In this document: in pieces, positions 1-6,210 of the stretch
Layout of the letters: each line of letters starts with the position of its first letter
Numbering within the stretch: the first letter of the stretch is position 1
From: Thermoanaerobacterales bacterium
GTDB taxonomy: Bacteria > Actinomycetota > Acidimicrobiia > Acidimicrobiales > JACDCH01
Assembly: GCA_017577565.1 (NCBI GenBank)
Contig: PKRH01000034.1
Span: forward strand, 1-27,709
Reading direction: 5' to 3'
Length of the DNA: 27,709 nucleotides
The notes under the pieces: generated by a model
Database searches by the model: none
The model's input: only the letters and a program-made list of their open reading frames with translations
Told to the model about the DNA's origin: nothing
Made by a program: the position numbers and the translations under genes

Positions 1-220
1 CCGTCGTGCCCCGCCGCAGCCCCGCCCCCGGCTGCAGCGGCTCGAACGCCGGCAGGACCGGGAGGCGCAGGTCGCGGGCGAGGTCGGTGGGACGGACGCG
101 GCCGGCGAGCTCGGCGAGGCCGGCGCCGCCCGTCCGACCCCCCGGGGCCGGCGCGGGCGACCCGCCGGCGGCGCGCCCGCCGGTGACGGGATCGTGCGCG
201 AGACCCTCCGCTCGAGCCAC
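1..220 (-). CDS. imuA': ImuA'-like RecA-superfamily protein, N-terminal 73 residues only
   Basis: The gene runs off the left edge. Reading the minus strand from a GTG at 220 gives 73 open codons with no stop. The stretch RVRPTDLARDLRLPVLP followed by a PLQPGAGLRRGTT segment resembles the start of actinobacterial ImuA', the RecA-like partner of ImuB and DnaE2 in SOS mutagenesis, where a leucine/proline-rich region precedes the GLRRG turn and the Walker region. The Walker motifs lie outside the window. I chose GTG 220 because a -10-like GATCAT ends at 227, six bases upstream, and a strong SOS box lies just above it, matching the known LexA control of imuA'-imuB-dnaE2. An ATG at 229 opens another frame that lacks the recognisable segment. 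Identity rests on a short segment plus the operator, so confidence is moderate. Confidence 0.55.
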   Translation of the reverse strand, partial: MARAEGLAHDPVTGGRAAGGSPAPAPGGRTGGAGLAELAGRVRPTDLARDLRLPVLPAFEPLQPGAGLRRGTT

Positions 221-226
221 GCCGCC

Positions 227-255
227 ATGATCGAACAGACGTTCGCCGCCGGCAA
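227..255 (-). promoter_or_regulatory. Core promoter of the imuA'-like gene with embedded SOS (LexA) box
   Basis: On the minus strand TTGCCG (255-250) and GATCAT (232-227) are 17 bases apart, and the GTG start follows six bases after the -10. Positions 231-246 read TCGAACAGACGTTCGC on the plus strand. This matches the mycobacterial SOS consensus TCGAAC-N4-GTTCGA at 11 of 12 fixed positions. The box fills the spacer and touches the -10, so bound LexA would block RNA polymerase. Confidence 0.72.
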
Positions 256-285
256 GACCTGTGCCGGGACGCGCGCGGGGCGTGC

Positions 286-300
286 CCCTCCCCGGGAGGG
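286..300 (-). terminator. Possible terminator hairpin downstream of the glutamate dehydrogenase gene
   Basis: CCCTCC (286-291) pairs with GGAGGG (295-300) around a three-base loop, about 40 bases after the dehydrogenase stop. There is no U-tract, and other weak GC-rich foldings are possible here. Confidence 0.3.
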
Positions 301-339
301 CCGCCGGTCAGTGCCGCGGGGCCCGCCCGGCCCGGCCGG

Positions 340-1584
340 TCAGGGGAACAAGCCGCGGGCGGCGATGGCGTCGGCCACCCGCTCGACCGCCACGACGTAG
401 GCGGCGGTGCGCATGTCGACCCCCAGCGTCTCGGCCCGGGCCCAGACCGCGGTGAACGCGCGCTCCATGCGCTGGCGCAGCCGCTCGGCCACCACCCCGT
501 CGTCCCACGGGTAGGCCTGCTGGGCCTGCGCCCACTCGAAGTAGCTCGCGGTCACGCCGCCGGCGTTGGCCAGGATGTCGGGCACGACCACGACGCCCCG
601 GCGGTCGAGCACCCCCTGGGCCTCGGTGGTGGTGGGGCCGTTGGCCGCCTCGACGACCAGCTTGGCGGCGATGCGCTCGGCCACCTCCTCGGTGATCACG
701 CCGCCGAGCGCCGCCGGCACGAGCAGCTCGCACTCGATGTCCCAGATGGCGTCGCCGTCGATGTCGTCGCCGCCCCCGAACCCGGCGACCGTGCCGGTCT
801 CGGCCACGTGCTCGGACAGCGCCTGGATGTCCAGGCCGCCCTCGTTGTGGACGGCGCCGCCGATGTCGGCGACCGCCACCACCCGCATGCCGGCCGAAGC
901 CAGCAGGTAGGCCAGGGGCCCGCCGACCTTGCCGAAGCCCTGCACCACGGCCCGGGACCCGGCCATCGGGATGCCCAGCTCGCGCAGCGCCACCCGGGCG
1001 CAGTCGAGGCAGCCGGCGGAGGTGGCCCCCGAGTGGTTGCGGGTGCCGCCGATCGACAGCGGCTTGCCGGTGACCGACCCCGGCAGCAGCCGGCCCTGCA
1101 CCATCGACAGCGTGTCCATGAGCCAGGCCATCACCCGCCCGTCGGTGTTGACGTCGGGGGCGGGGATGTCCTCCTCGGGCCCGAGGATGGGGCTGATCTC
1201 GTAGGTGAAGCGGCGGGTGAGGCGCTCGAGCTCGCCCAGCGACATGCGGCGGGGGTCGCAGCGCACGCCGCCCTTGCCCCCGCCGAACGGCAGGTCGACG
1301 ACCGCGGTCTTGAAGGTCATCATCGCCGCCAGCGCCTTGACCTCGTCGACGTCGAGGTCGGGGTGGAAGCGGATGCCGCCCTTCGCCGGCCCCCGCGTCG
1401 TGTCGTGGTGGACCCGCCACCCGGTGAAGACCTCGACCGACCCGTCGTCCATGCGCACCGGCACCGACACCTCGAGCACCCGGCGGGGCGTGCGGAGCAT
1501 CCGGTGGACGTCCGGATCGAGCTTGGCCAGCTCAGCAGCTTCGTCGAGGTTGTCGAGGACGGCCTGCCAGGCCTTGGAACCCAT
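340..1584 (-). CDS. gdhA: Glu/Leu/Phe/Val-type dehydrogenase (probable glutamate dehydrogenase)
   Basis: A 414-residue protein of the usual length for the hexameric GdhA family, catalysing reversible oxidative deamination of glutamate to 2-oxoglutarate and ammonia. The N-terminal substrate domain carries KGGIRFHP, the lysine-rich PFGGGKGGV segment and the catalytic-aspartate motif IPAPDVNT. The C-terminal Rossmann domain starts near VVQGFGKVGGPLAYLL, and LVVEAANGPTT plus PDILANAGGVTASYFEW are typical of the family. The ATG at 1584 follows a GGGAG ribosome binding site. It sits downstream of the Nfu-N-like gene in the same direction and close to the arginine/ornithine gene pair, so a role in nitrogen recycling is plausible. 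The coenzyme (NAD or NADP) cannot be fixed from motifs alone, and a leucine dehydrogenase preference is not excluded. Confidence 0.9.
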   Translation of the reverse strand: MGSKAWQAVLDNLDEAAELAKLDPDVHRMLRTPRRVLEVSVPVRMDDGSVEVFTGWRVHHDTTRGPAKGGIRFHPDLDVDEVKALAAMMTFKTAVVDLPFGGGKGGVRCDPRRMSLGELERLTRRFTYEISPILGPEEDIPAPDVNTDGRVMAWLMDTLSMVQGRLLPGSVTGKPLSIGGTRNHSGATSAGCLDCARVALRELGIPMAGSRAVVQGFGKVGGPLAYLLASAGMRVVAVADIGGAVHNEGGLDIQALSEHVAETGTVAGFGGGDDIDGDAIWDIECELLVPAALGGVITEEVAERIAAKLVVEAANGPTTTEAQGVLDRRGVVVVPDILANAGGVTASYFEWAQAQQAYPWDDGVVAERLRQRMERAFTAVWARAETLGVDMRTAAYVVAVERVADAIAARGLFP

Positions 1585-1637
1585 GCGTCACTCCCTTGCG
1601 TCGACCGGCGTCGTTGGCGATCGACCCTCCAAGCATG

Positions 1638-1654
1638 CCCGCTCGAGGGGCGGG
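1638..1654 (-). terminator. Weak hairpin after the Nfu-N-like gene
   Basis: CCCGC (1638-1642) and GCGGG (1650-1654) form a five-base-pair stem with a seven-base loop. It begins eight bases past the TAG stop of the minus-strand gene and lies before the gdhA start. No U-tract is present. Confidence 0.3.
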
Positions 1655-1661
1655 AGTGACC

Positions 1662-2057
1662 CTATTCCGGCGCGTCGCCCTCGGCAGGGCGGACGCCACC
1701 CGCGGCCACGGGCTCGCCGCCCGCCGAGGCGCCCTCGGCCGAGCCGCCGTCGGCCCCCTCACCCTCCGGGCGGGGCCGGTAGAAGATGTAGAGGTCGCGG
1801 ATGACGTCGGCCAGGCCCTCGCCGGAGGCGCCGGGCGCCAGCCGCACGGTGACCACGCTGCCGATGGCGTGCACCTCGCTGACCGCCCCCGTCTCGAAGA
1901 GCCGGCGGGCGAGCCGGTCGACGGGCCGGTCGTCGAGGACGTCGTCGAGCGAGCGGTAGTGCTCGTGCCCCTGGCCGGTGAGCGAGCGGTTGAGCTCGAA
2001 CCGAGCGAGGCCGGGGGTGCGCGTCGGCCTCTCGACGACGGTGATCGGCTGTCCCAT
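1662..2057 (-). CDS. Small protein with Nfu/NifU N-terminal-like domain
   Basis: A 131-residue protein. Residues ~10-85 (TPGLARFELNRSL, then a segment ending in LARRLFETGAVSEVHAIGSVVTVRL) resemble the Nfu N-terminal domain, in which a small alpha/beta fold carries the pattern LF...V..V......VTV. The Fe-S-binding CxxC domain of true Nfu proteins is absent, and there is no cysteine at all, so it is unlikely to carry a cluster itself. The last ~45 residues are low-complexity Gly/Ala/Glu. The ATG at 2057 is preferred to an in-frame ATG at 2069 because a good -10 hexamer (TATCAT, 2073-2068) overlaps the latter. It is divergent from the ornithine cyclodeaminase-like gene, 76 bases away. Function unknown. 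Confidence 0.6.
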   Translation of the reverse strand: MGQPITVVERPTRTPGLARFELNRSLTGQGHEHYRSLDDVLDDRPVDRLARRLFETGAVSEVHAIGSVVTVRLAPGASGEGLADVIRDLYIFYRPRPEGEGADGGSAEGASAGGEPVAAGGVRPAEGDAPE

Positions 2058-2067
2058 GGCGGGCGGC

Positions 2068-2073
2068 ATGATA
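2068..2073 (-). promoter_or_regulatory. -10 hexamer TATCAT of the Nfu-N-like gene
   Basis: TATCAT (2073-2068, minus strand) matches TATAAT at five of six positions and lies ten bases before the ATG. It predicts a leader of only a few bases. No convincing -35 was found. Confidence 0.5.
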
Positions 2074-2133
2074 TCCCTGCGGTCACCGCCCACCCGAAAC
2101 GCGCAACGGCGCGCGGACGCCAGGAGGTCGCAC

Positions 2134-3345
2134 ATGGCTACCGAGACCATCGAGGTGACCGGGCACATCCTCGACTCGCTGCTGCTGCCCAAGATCCTCG
2201 ACACCATCCTCGAGGCCGGGTGCGACTACGAGATCCTCGACGTGTCCATCGGCAAGACCAACGTCGACCCCAGCCGGGCGGTCATCGCCGTCACCGGGGA
2301 CGACGAGGTCCTGGGCCCGGTGCTCGACGACCTCCAGGTCCACGGCGCCAACCGCACCGTGCAGCCCGACGCCACCCTGGTGCCCGCCGAGCGCGACGGC
2401 GTCCTGCCGGCCGGCTTCTACTCCACCACCAACCTGCCCGGCGAGGTCCGGGTGGGCGGGCGCTGGCTGCCGATCGAGAACCCGGAGATGGACTGCGGCC
2501 TCGTCGTGCGGGGCGACCGGGCGGTCACGGTCCCGATGCACCGGGTGAAGGCCGGCGACATGGTCGTCGTGGGGAGCGACGGCGTGCGGGTGGCGGCGCC
2601 GTCGAAGCCCCGGGACACGCAGGTGTTCGAGTTCATGGGCTCGGAGGTGTCCTCCGAGAAGCCGAAGGGCCTGCTCGTCGCCCGGGTGGCCGACCGCCTG
2701 CGGGCGGCCCGGGAGCGGGGCGGGAAGATCCTGGTGGTGGCCGGGCCGGCGGTCGTCCACACCGGCGGCGGCCCCGAGCTGGCCCGCATGGTCGAAGCCG
2801 GCTGGGTCGACGTGCTGTTCGCGGGCAACGGCTTCGCCACCCACGACATCGAGTCCAACGTGCTCGGCACCTCGCTCGGCGTGTCGGTCGAGGAGGGCAC
2901 GCCCACCGAGGGCGGCCACGCCAACCACCTGCGGGTCGTCAACGAGGTCCGGCGCCACGGGTCGATCGCCGCCGCGGTCGAGGCCGGCTACGTCACCGGC
3001 GGCGTCATGCGGGCGCTCGTCGAGAAGGGCGTGCCGTTCGTCCTCGCCGGGTCGATCCGCGACGACGGGCCGCTGCCCGACGTCATCACCGACACCGTGG
3101 CCGCCGCCGACGCCATGCGCGAGCACCTCGCCGGGGTCCAGGTGGCGCTCATGCTGGCATCGACCCTGCACGCCATCGCCACCGGCAACTGCCTGCCCGC
3201 CGGGGTGGAGACCTTCTGCGTCGACATCAACCAGGCGGTCGTCACCAAGCTGGCCGACCGGGGCAGCCACCAGGCCCTCGGCATCGTGACCGACGTCGGG
3301 CTCTTCATCCGCGAGCTCGCCGACGAGCTGATGGGCCAGCCGTGA
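2134..3345 (+). CDS. LOR/SDH-family ornithine cyclodeaminase-like protein
   Basis: A 403-residue protein of the LOR/SDH (TIGR00300-like) family, related to the archaeal ornithine cyclodeaminase and the C-terminal half of cyanobacterial ArgZ/AgrE. Such enzymes convert ornithine to proline and ammonia using bound NAD. The N-terminal LOR region is clear (TIEVTGHILDSLLLPKILD, then DYEILDVSIGKTNVDPSRA). The middle contains NPEMDCGLVVRG and MHRVKAGDMVVVG. The Rossmann-like C-terminal part has VVAGPAVVHTGGG, LFAGNGFATHDIESN and GGHANHLRVVNEVRRHGSI. The ATG at 2134 follows AGGAGG at 2122-2127. The stop overlaps the next start by four bases (GTGA), so the two products are translationally coupled. This product lacks the N-terminal dihydrolase domain of ArgZ; that activity seems to be supplied by the next gene. 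Confidence 0.82.
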   Translation: MATETIEVTGHILDSLLLPKILDTILEAGCDYEILDVSIGKTNVDPSRAVIAVTGDDEVLGPVLDDLQVHGANRTVQPDATLVPAERDGVLPAGFYSTTNLPGEVRVGGRWLPIENPEMDCGLVVRGDRAVTVPMHRVKAGDMVVVGSDGVRVAAPSKPRDTQVFEFMGSEVSSEKPKGLLVARVADRLRAARERGGKILVVAGPAVVHTGGGPELARMVEAGWVDVLFAGNGFATHDIESNVLGTSLGVSVEEGTPTEGGHANHLRVVNEVRRHGSIAAAVEAGYVTGGVMRALVEKGVPFVLAGSIRDDGPLPDVITDTVAAADAMREHLAGVQVALMLASTLHAIATGNCLPAGVETFCVDINQAVVTKLADRGSHQALGIVTDVGLFIRELADELMGQP

Positions 3346-4226
3346 GCACCACCCTCCCCTGGGGCCGGCGCTACCTCATGTGCCCGCCCCGGCACTTCGG
3401 GGTGCTCTACGAGATCAACCCCTGGATGCGCACGGAGGTGACCGTCGACTCGGACACCGCGTTCGCCCAGTGGGAGCGGCTGGTCGACGCCCTCCAGGCG
3501 GCCGGCGCCCAGGTCGAGATCATGCCCTCGCAGCCCGGCCTGCCCGACCTGGTCTTCACCGCCAACGCCGGCATCGTCGACGCCACGCCCGACGGCTCCG
3601 GCCGGCCCGGGCGGTTCGTCCCCAGCCACTTCCGCCACCCCGAGCGCCAGCCGGAGACCGCCGTCGACATCGACTGGTTCGCCCGCCGGGGCTGGAAGAT
3701 CGAGCGCCTGCCCGACCAGCTCGACCACGAGGGCGCCGGCGACGCCCTGCCGTTCACGCCCGAGGGCGGCCGCACCGTGCTGGTGTCGGGCTACTCGTTC
3801 CGGTCCGACGCCGCGGCGGCCACCGCGCTGTCACAGCTGCTCGGCATCCCGGTGCGGCTCGTCCAGCTGGTCGACCCCCGCCTCTACCACCTGGACCTGA
3901 CCTTCTGCCCGCTCGACGGGCGGCGGGCCATCGTCGCCCCCTCCGGCTGGGACCGCTACGGCCGCAAGGTGATCGAGGCGCTCGTGCCCGAGCCGCTGGT
4001 GCTCACCGAGGAGGAGGCGCTGTCGTTCTGCGCCAACTCGGTGGTCGTCGGCCGCACGGTCGTCATGCCGGCCACGCCGGTGCGCGTCGGGCGCCAGCTC
4101 GAGGCCTGGGGGTTCGAGGTGGTCGAGTGCCGGGTCGACGAGTTCCTCAAGGCCGGCGGCGGGTGCCGGTGCCTGACCCTGGCCCTCGACGTCCGGCTCA
4201 GCCCGGAGCCCGCCGGCGAGCGCTGA
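3342..4226 (+). CDS. Arginine dihydrolase-like amidinotransferase-superfamily enzyme (ArgZ N-domain type)
   Basis: A 294-residue guanidine-modifying (pentein-fold) enzyme resembling the N-terminal arginine dihydrolase domain of cyanobacterial ArgZ/AgrE, which splits arginine into ornithine, CO2 and two ammonia. The diagnostic start is YLMCPPRHFGVLYEINPWM (residues 11-29), followed by VFTANAG (71-77), EGAGD (E130, D134), YHLDLTFCPL (His183) and GGGCRCLT with Cys277 in the nucleophile position. These fit a Cys-His-Glu/Asp active site. Dimethylarginine dimethylaminohydrolase and arginine deiminase relatives share the fold, so the exact product (ornithine or citrulline) is inferred from the NPWM and FTANAG signatures and from coupling to the cyclodeaminase-like gene. 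The GTG start at 3342 overlaps the upstream stop by four bases. Confidence 0.8.
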   Translation: MSTTLPWGRRYLMCPPRHFGVLYEINPWMRTEVTVDSDTAFAQWERLVDALQAAGAQVEIMPSQPGLPDLVFTANAGIVDATPDGSGRPGRFVPSHFRHPERQPETAVDIDWFARRGWKIERLPDQLDHEGAGDALPFTPEGGRTVLVSGYSFRSDAAAATALSQLLGIPVRLVQLVDPRLYHLDLTFCPLDGRRAIVAPSGWDRYGRKVIEALVPEPLVLTEEEALSFCANSVVVGRTVVMPATPVRVGRQLEAWGFEVVECRVDEFLKAGGGCRCLTLALDVRLSPEPAGER

Positions 4227-4232
4227 GGCGCG

Positions 4233-4249
4233 CCGCCCGCGCCGGGCGG
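4233..4249. terminator. Hairpin between convergent genes
   Basis: CCGCCCG (4233-4239) and CGGGCGG (4243-4249) form a perfect seven-base-pair stem with a CGC loop. It lies six bases after the dihydrolase-like stop and eight bases after the opposing membrane-protein stop, so it could end both transcripts. Confidence 0.5.
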
Positions 4250-4256
4250 GGGGCGC

Positions 4257-4694
4257 TCAGGGCGTCGGCACCGGCGGGCGGGACGGCGCCGCGACCCCGT
4301 CGCCGGCGGGTGCGCCCGCGGGCGGCGCCGCGGCCCTGCGGGCCTCGCGCCAGGCCAGCGCCGCCAGGGCGATGGACACCACCGCCAGGACGGTGTGGAC
4401 GGCCTTGAAGCCGGCGCTGTGGTCGGCGGCGACGATGCGCACGTCGCGCACCACCCAGACGACGACCGACCAGCCGGCCAGCGCCCCCACGGCCACCAGC
4501 GACGCCTGGCGGGCCCGGCGCCACAGCGTGACCACGACGGCGAGCGCCAGCACCGTGAAGCTGACGGCCAGGCCGGTGCGGCCCCACTTCTCGCCGGTGT
4601 CGAGCGCCTCGTCCCGCCAGATGTTGGCGATGCGGGTGGTCCAGACGAAGAACGTCCAGACCACGAGCGCGACGGCGAGCGGGCGGCGACGCAT
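4257..4694 (-). CDS. Small four-helix membrane protein, function unknown
   Basis: A 145-residue protein with four hydrophobic segments: residues ~6-25, ~40-60, ~65-85 and ~100-118. Arginines at the N-terminus and between helices (WRRARQ, VRDVRI, WREARR) set the topology. The C-terminal ~25 residues are Pro/Ala-rich and probably cytoplasmic. I recognise no family or functional motif. The ATG at 4694 comes seven bases after TAGCCT (4707-4702) with no ribosome binding site, so the transcript is probably leaderless. It is the last gene of a minus-strand cluster and converges on the arginine-catabolic pair. Confidence 0.7.
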   Translation of the reverse strand: MRRRPLAVALVVWTFFVWTTRIANIWRDEALDTGEKWGRTGLAVSFTVLALAVVVTLWRRARQASLVAVGALAGWSVVVWVVRDVRIVAADHSAGFKAVHTVLAVVSIALAALAWREARRAAAPPAGAPAGDGVAAPSRPPVPTP

Positions 4695-4701
4695 GGGGCC
4701 G

Positions 4702-4707
4702 AGGCTA
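4702..4707 (-). promoter_or_regulatory. -10 hexamer TAGCCT, leaderless start
   Basis: TAGCCT on the minus strand ends seven bases before the membrane-protein ATG. The predicted transcription start falls on or next to the start codon. Confidence 0.5.
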
Positions 4708-4743
4708 CCGGCGGCCGTCGGCCGGGCGGGAACCCGGGGTCGT

Positions 4744-4757
4744 CCCGGCGGACCGGG
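4744..4757 (-). terminator. Short hairpin after the 60-residue protein gene
   Basis: CCCGG (4744-4748) and CCGGG (4753-4757) pair around a four-base loop, three bases after the stop of the minus-strand gene. No U-tract. Confidence 0.3.
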
Positions 4758-4760
4758 TGG

Positions 4761-4943
4761 TCAGCCGCCGGCGTCGTCGTCGGCCAGCAGGTCGTGGTCG
4801 CGGGCCTGCTGGCGGGCCGCCTCGATGCCCTTGCCCAGCTCGTCGAGCCGCTTCTGCATCTCCCGCGGCCGGCGGTCGGCCTCGGCCAGGTGGCGGCGCA
4901 GGCGCTCGGCCGGCGTGAGCTGCGTCTCGTCGGTCTCGGCCAC
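4761..4943 (-). CDS. 60-residue charged, probably helical protein
   Basis: A very small protein (MAETDETQLTPAERL start; C-terminus HDLLADDDAGG), rich in Glu, Arg, Gln and Leu, with a middle that should form one long amphipathic helix or short coiled coil (residues ~10-48). There is no cysteine, membrane segment or recognised domain. The start is GTG 4943, six bases after TACGCC (4955-4950), the same leaderless layout as its neighbours, which supports it being real. It follows rnhB on the same strand but is separated from it by a strong hairpin, so it probably has its own transcript. Function unknown. Confidence 0.6.
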   Translation of the reverse strand: MAETDETQLTPAERLRRHLAEADRRPREMQKRLDELGKGIEAARQQARDHDLLADDDAGG

Positions 4944-4949
4944 GGTCGT

Positions 4950-4955
4950 GGCGTA
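4950..4955 (-). promoter_or_regulatory. -10-like TACGCC, leaderless start
   Basis: TACGCC lies six bases before the GTG of the 60-residue protein gene. It is weaker than the others because the last base is not T. Confidence 0.35.
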
Positions 4956-4986
4956 CCCGCCGGCGCCCGCCGCCAGCCGCGCCGGC

Positions 4987-5021
4987 CCGCCGGCGAGACG
5001 GCCGCCGGGTCTCGCCGGCGG
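4987..5021 (-). terminator. 13-bp hairpin directly after rnhB
   Basis: CCGCCGGCGAGAC (4987-4999) and GTCTCGCCGGCGG (5009-5021) form a perfect 13-base-pair stem with a nine-base loop. On the minus strand it begins immediately after the rnhB stop codon (5024-5022). The length and position make a terminator likely even without a U-tract. Confidence 0.65.
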
Positions 5022-5723
5022 TCAGTCGAACAGCGTGCCCTGGGGGTCGGGGCGGATCAGGCGGGGCACCCCCGACCACGGCAGCCCGTCCATGAACACC
5101 CAGCTGCGGCGGTGGATGGCGGAGGGGCCCAGGCCGCGCAGCACCGCCTTGTGGCGGGGGCACGGGTAGCCCTTGTTGTGCGCGAACCACCACCAGGGGT
5201 AGTTCGCGTCCTCGGCGACCATGATGCGGTCCCGGGTCACCTTGGCCACGATCGACGCCGCCGAGATCGACAGGCAGCGGGCGTCGCCACCCACGATGCG
5301 CTGGGCGATGCCGCCGCCGACGAAGTCCCACTTGCCGTCGAGCAGCACCCGGTCGGGGCGCACGCCGAGGCCCTCGAGCGCCCGGCGGGCGGCGAGGCGC
5401 TGGGCCTCGCTCATGCCCAGCTCGTCGCACTCCTCGGCGCTGGCGTGGCCGACCGCCCAGGCGGTGCACCACTCGGTGATGCGGTCGTAGAGGGCGGCCC
5501 GCTCGGCCGGGGTCAGCAGCTTCGAGTCGCGCACCTTGTAGACCCGCCGGTCGCGGGGCAGCACGACGGCCGCCAGGGTCAGCGGGCCGGCCCACGCCCC
5601 CCGGCCCACCTCGTCCATCCCGACGACCACCTCGTGGCCGGCGTCCCACAGGGCCCGCTCGTAGGTCAGCGACGGGGGTCGGCGGCGCAGCGCCTTGCGC
5701 AGGGTCGGGGCGGTGGCGGCCAC
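5022..5723 (-). CDS. rnhB: Ribonuclease HII
   Basis: A 233-residue RNase HII, which cuts the RNA strand of RNA-DNA hybrids and starts ribonucleotide excision. Motifs in order: GMDEVGRGAWAGPL with the first acidic pair, KVRDSKLL, VLLDGKWDF with the next aspartate, and ISAASIVAKVTRDR. The C-terminal region HNKGYPCPRHKAVL and the HRRSW segment are typical. The GTG start at 5723 is six bases after TAGCCT (5735-5730), without a Shine-Dalgarno sequence. It lies downstream of the RpiB-like gene (46-base gap) with its own apparent promoter. Confidence 0.93.
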   Translation of the reverse strand: MAATAPTLRKALRRRPPSLTYERALWDAGHEVVVGMDEVGRGAWAGPLTLAAVVLPRDRRVYKVRDSKLLTPAERAALYDRITEWCTAWAVGHASAEECDELGMSEAQRLAARRALEGLGVRPDRVLLDGKWDFVGGGIAQRIVGGDARCLSISAASIVAKVTRDRIMVAEDANYPWWWFAHNKGYPCPRHKAVLRGLGPSAIHRRSWVFMDGLPWSGVPRLIRPDPQGTLFD

Positions 5724-5729
5724 ACGGCG

Positions 5730-5735
5730 AGGCTA
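5730..5735 (-). promoter_or_regulatory. -10 hexamer TAGCCT of rnhB, leaderless start
   Basis: TAGCCT ends six bases before the rnhB GTG, identical in sequence to the -10 elements of the membrane-protein and RpiB-like genes. Confidence 0.5.
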
Positions 5736-5769
5736 GTGCCCGGCGCCGACCGCCTCGGGCCACCGCGGA

Positions 5770-6177
5770 TCAGCCCAGCTTGGCGATGTTGTCGGCCTCC
5801 TCGGCCTCGGGCTCGGTGGTGAGGAAGGCGTCGATCATCTCCTCGGCCAGCGCCGGCGAGGTGAGCCGCAGGCCCAGCGCCAGGACGTTGGCGTCGTTCC
5901 ACCGCCGGGCCCCCGCCGCGGTCTCCCGGTCGGTGCACAGCGCGGCCCGCACGCCCGGCACCTTGTTGGCCGCCATCGACACGCCGGTGCCGGTCCAGCA
6001 GCAGACGACGCCCCGCTCGGCCTCGCCGCCGGCGACCAGCTCGCCCACGCGGCGGCCGACGTCCGGCCACGGGTCGCCCTCGCCGGCCACCACGACCTCG
6101 TGGCCCCGCTCGGCGAGCACGGCCTTGATGCGGTCGGTGACCTCGGTCTTCTCGTCGGTGCCGAACGCGATGCGCAT
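5770..6177 (-). CDS. Divergent RpiB/LacA/LacB-family sugar-phosphate isomerase
   Basis: A 135-residue protein with the RpiB fold pattern: MRIAFGTDEKT at the N-terminus, VVCCWTGTGVSMAANK in the middle (Cys60 aligns with the catalytic-base cysteine) and RRWNDANVLALGLRL near the end. RpiB interconverts ribose 5-phosphate and ribulose 5-phosphate. Here the histidine of the usual DH motif is Glu9, and the ring-opening histidine of the usual HN motif is Trp93. The tyrosine-containing DYP segment is also replaced (GDPWPDVG). These changes suggest a different substrate or mechanism within the superfamily. The ATG at 6177 follows TAGCCT by eight bases, implying a leaderless transcript. Confidence 0.8.
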   Translation of the reverse strand: MRIAFGTDEKTEVTDRIKAVLAERGHEVVVAGEGDPWPDVGRRVGELVAGGEAERGVVCCWTGTGVSMAANKVPGVRAALCTDRETAAGARRWNDANVLALGLRLTSPALAEEMIDAFLTTEPEAEEADNIAKLG

Positions 6178-6185
6178 CGCCGCCC

Positions 6186-6191
6186 AGGCTA
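6186..6191 (-). promoter_or_regulatory. -10 hexamer TAGCCT of the RpiB-like gene
   Basis: TAGCCT on the minus strand, eight bases before the ATG at 6177. No Shine-Dalgarno sequence fits in the gap. Confidence 0.5.
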
Positions 6192-6210
6192 GGGCGGCGC
6201 CGCCGGGCGG

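Noticed and set aside
1..230. Plus-strand open frames at the left edge
   Set aside because: They are Arg/Pro/Ala-rich with no motif, whereas the minus strand carries a promoter, an SOS box and an ImuA'-like segment.
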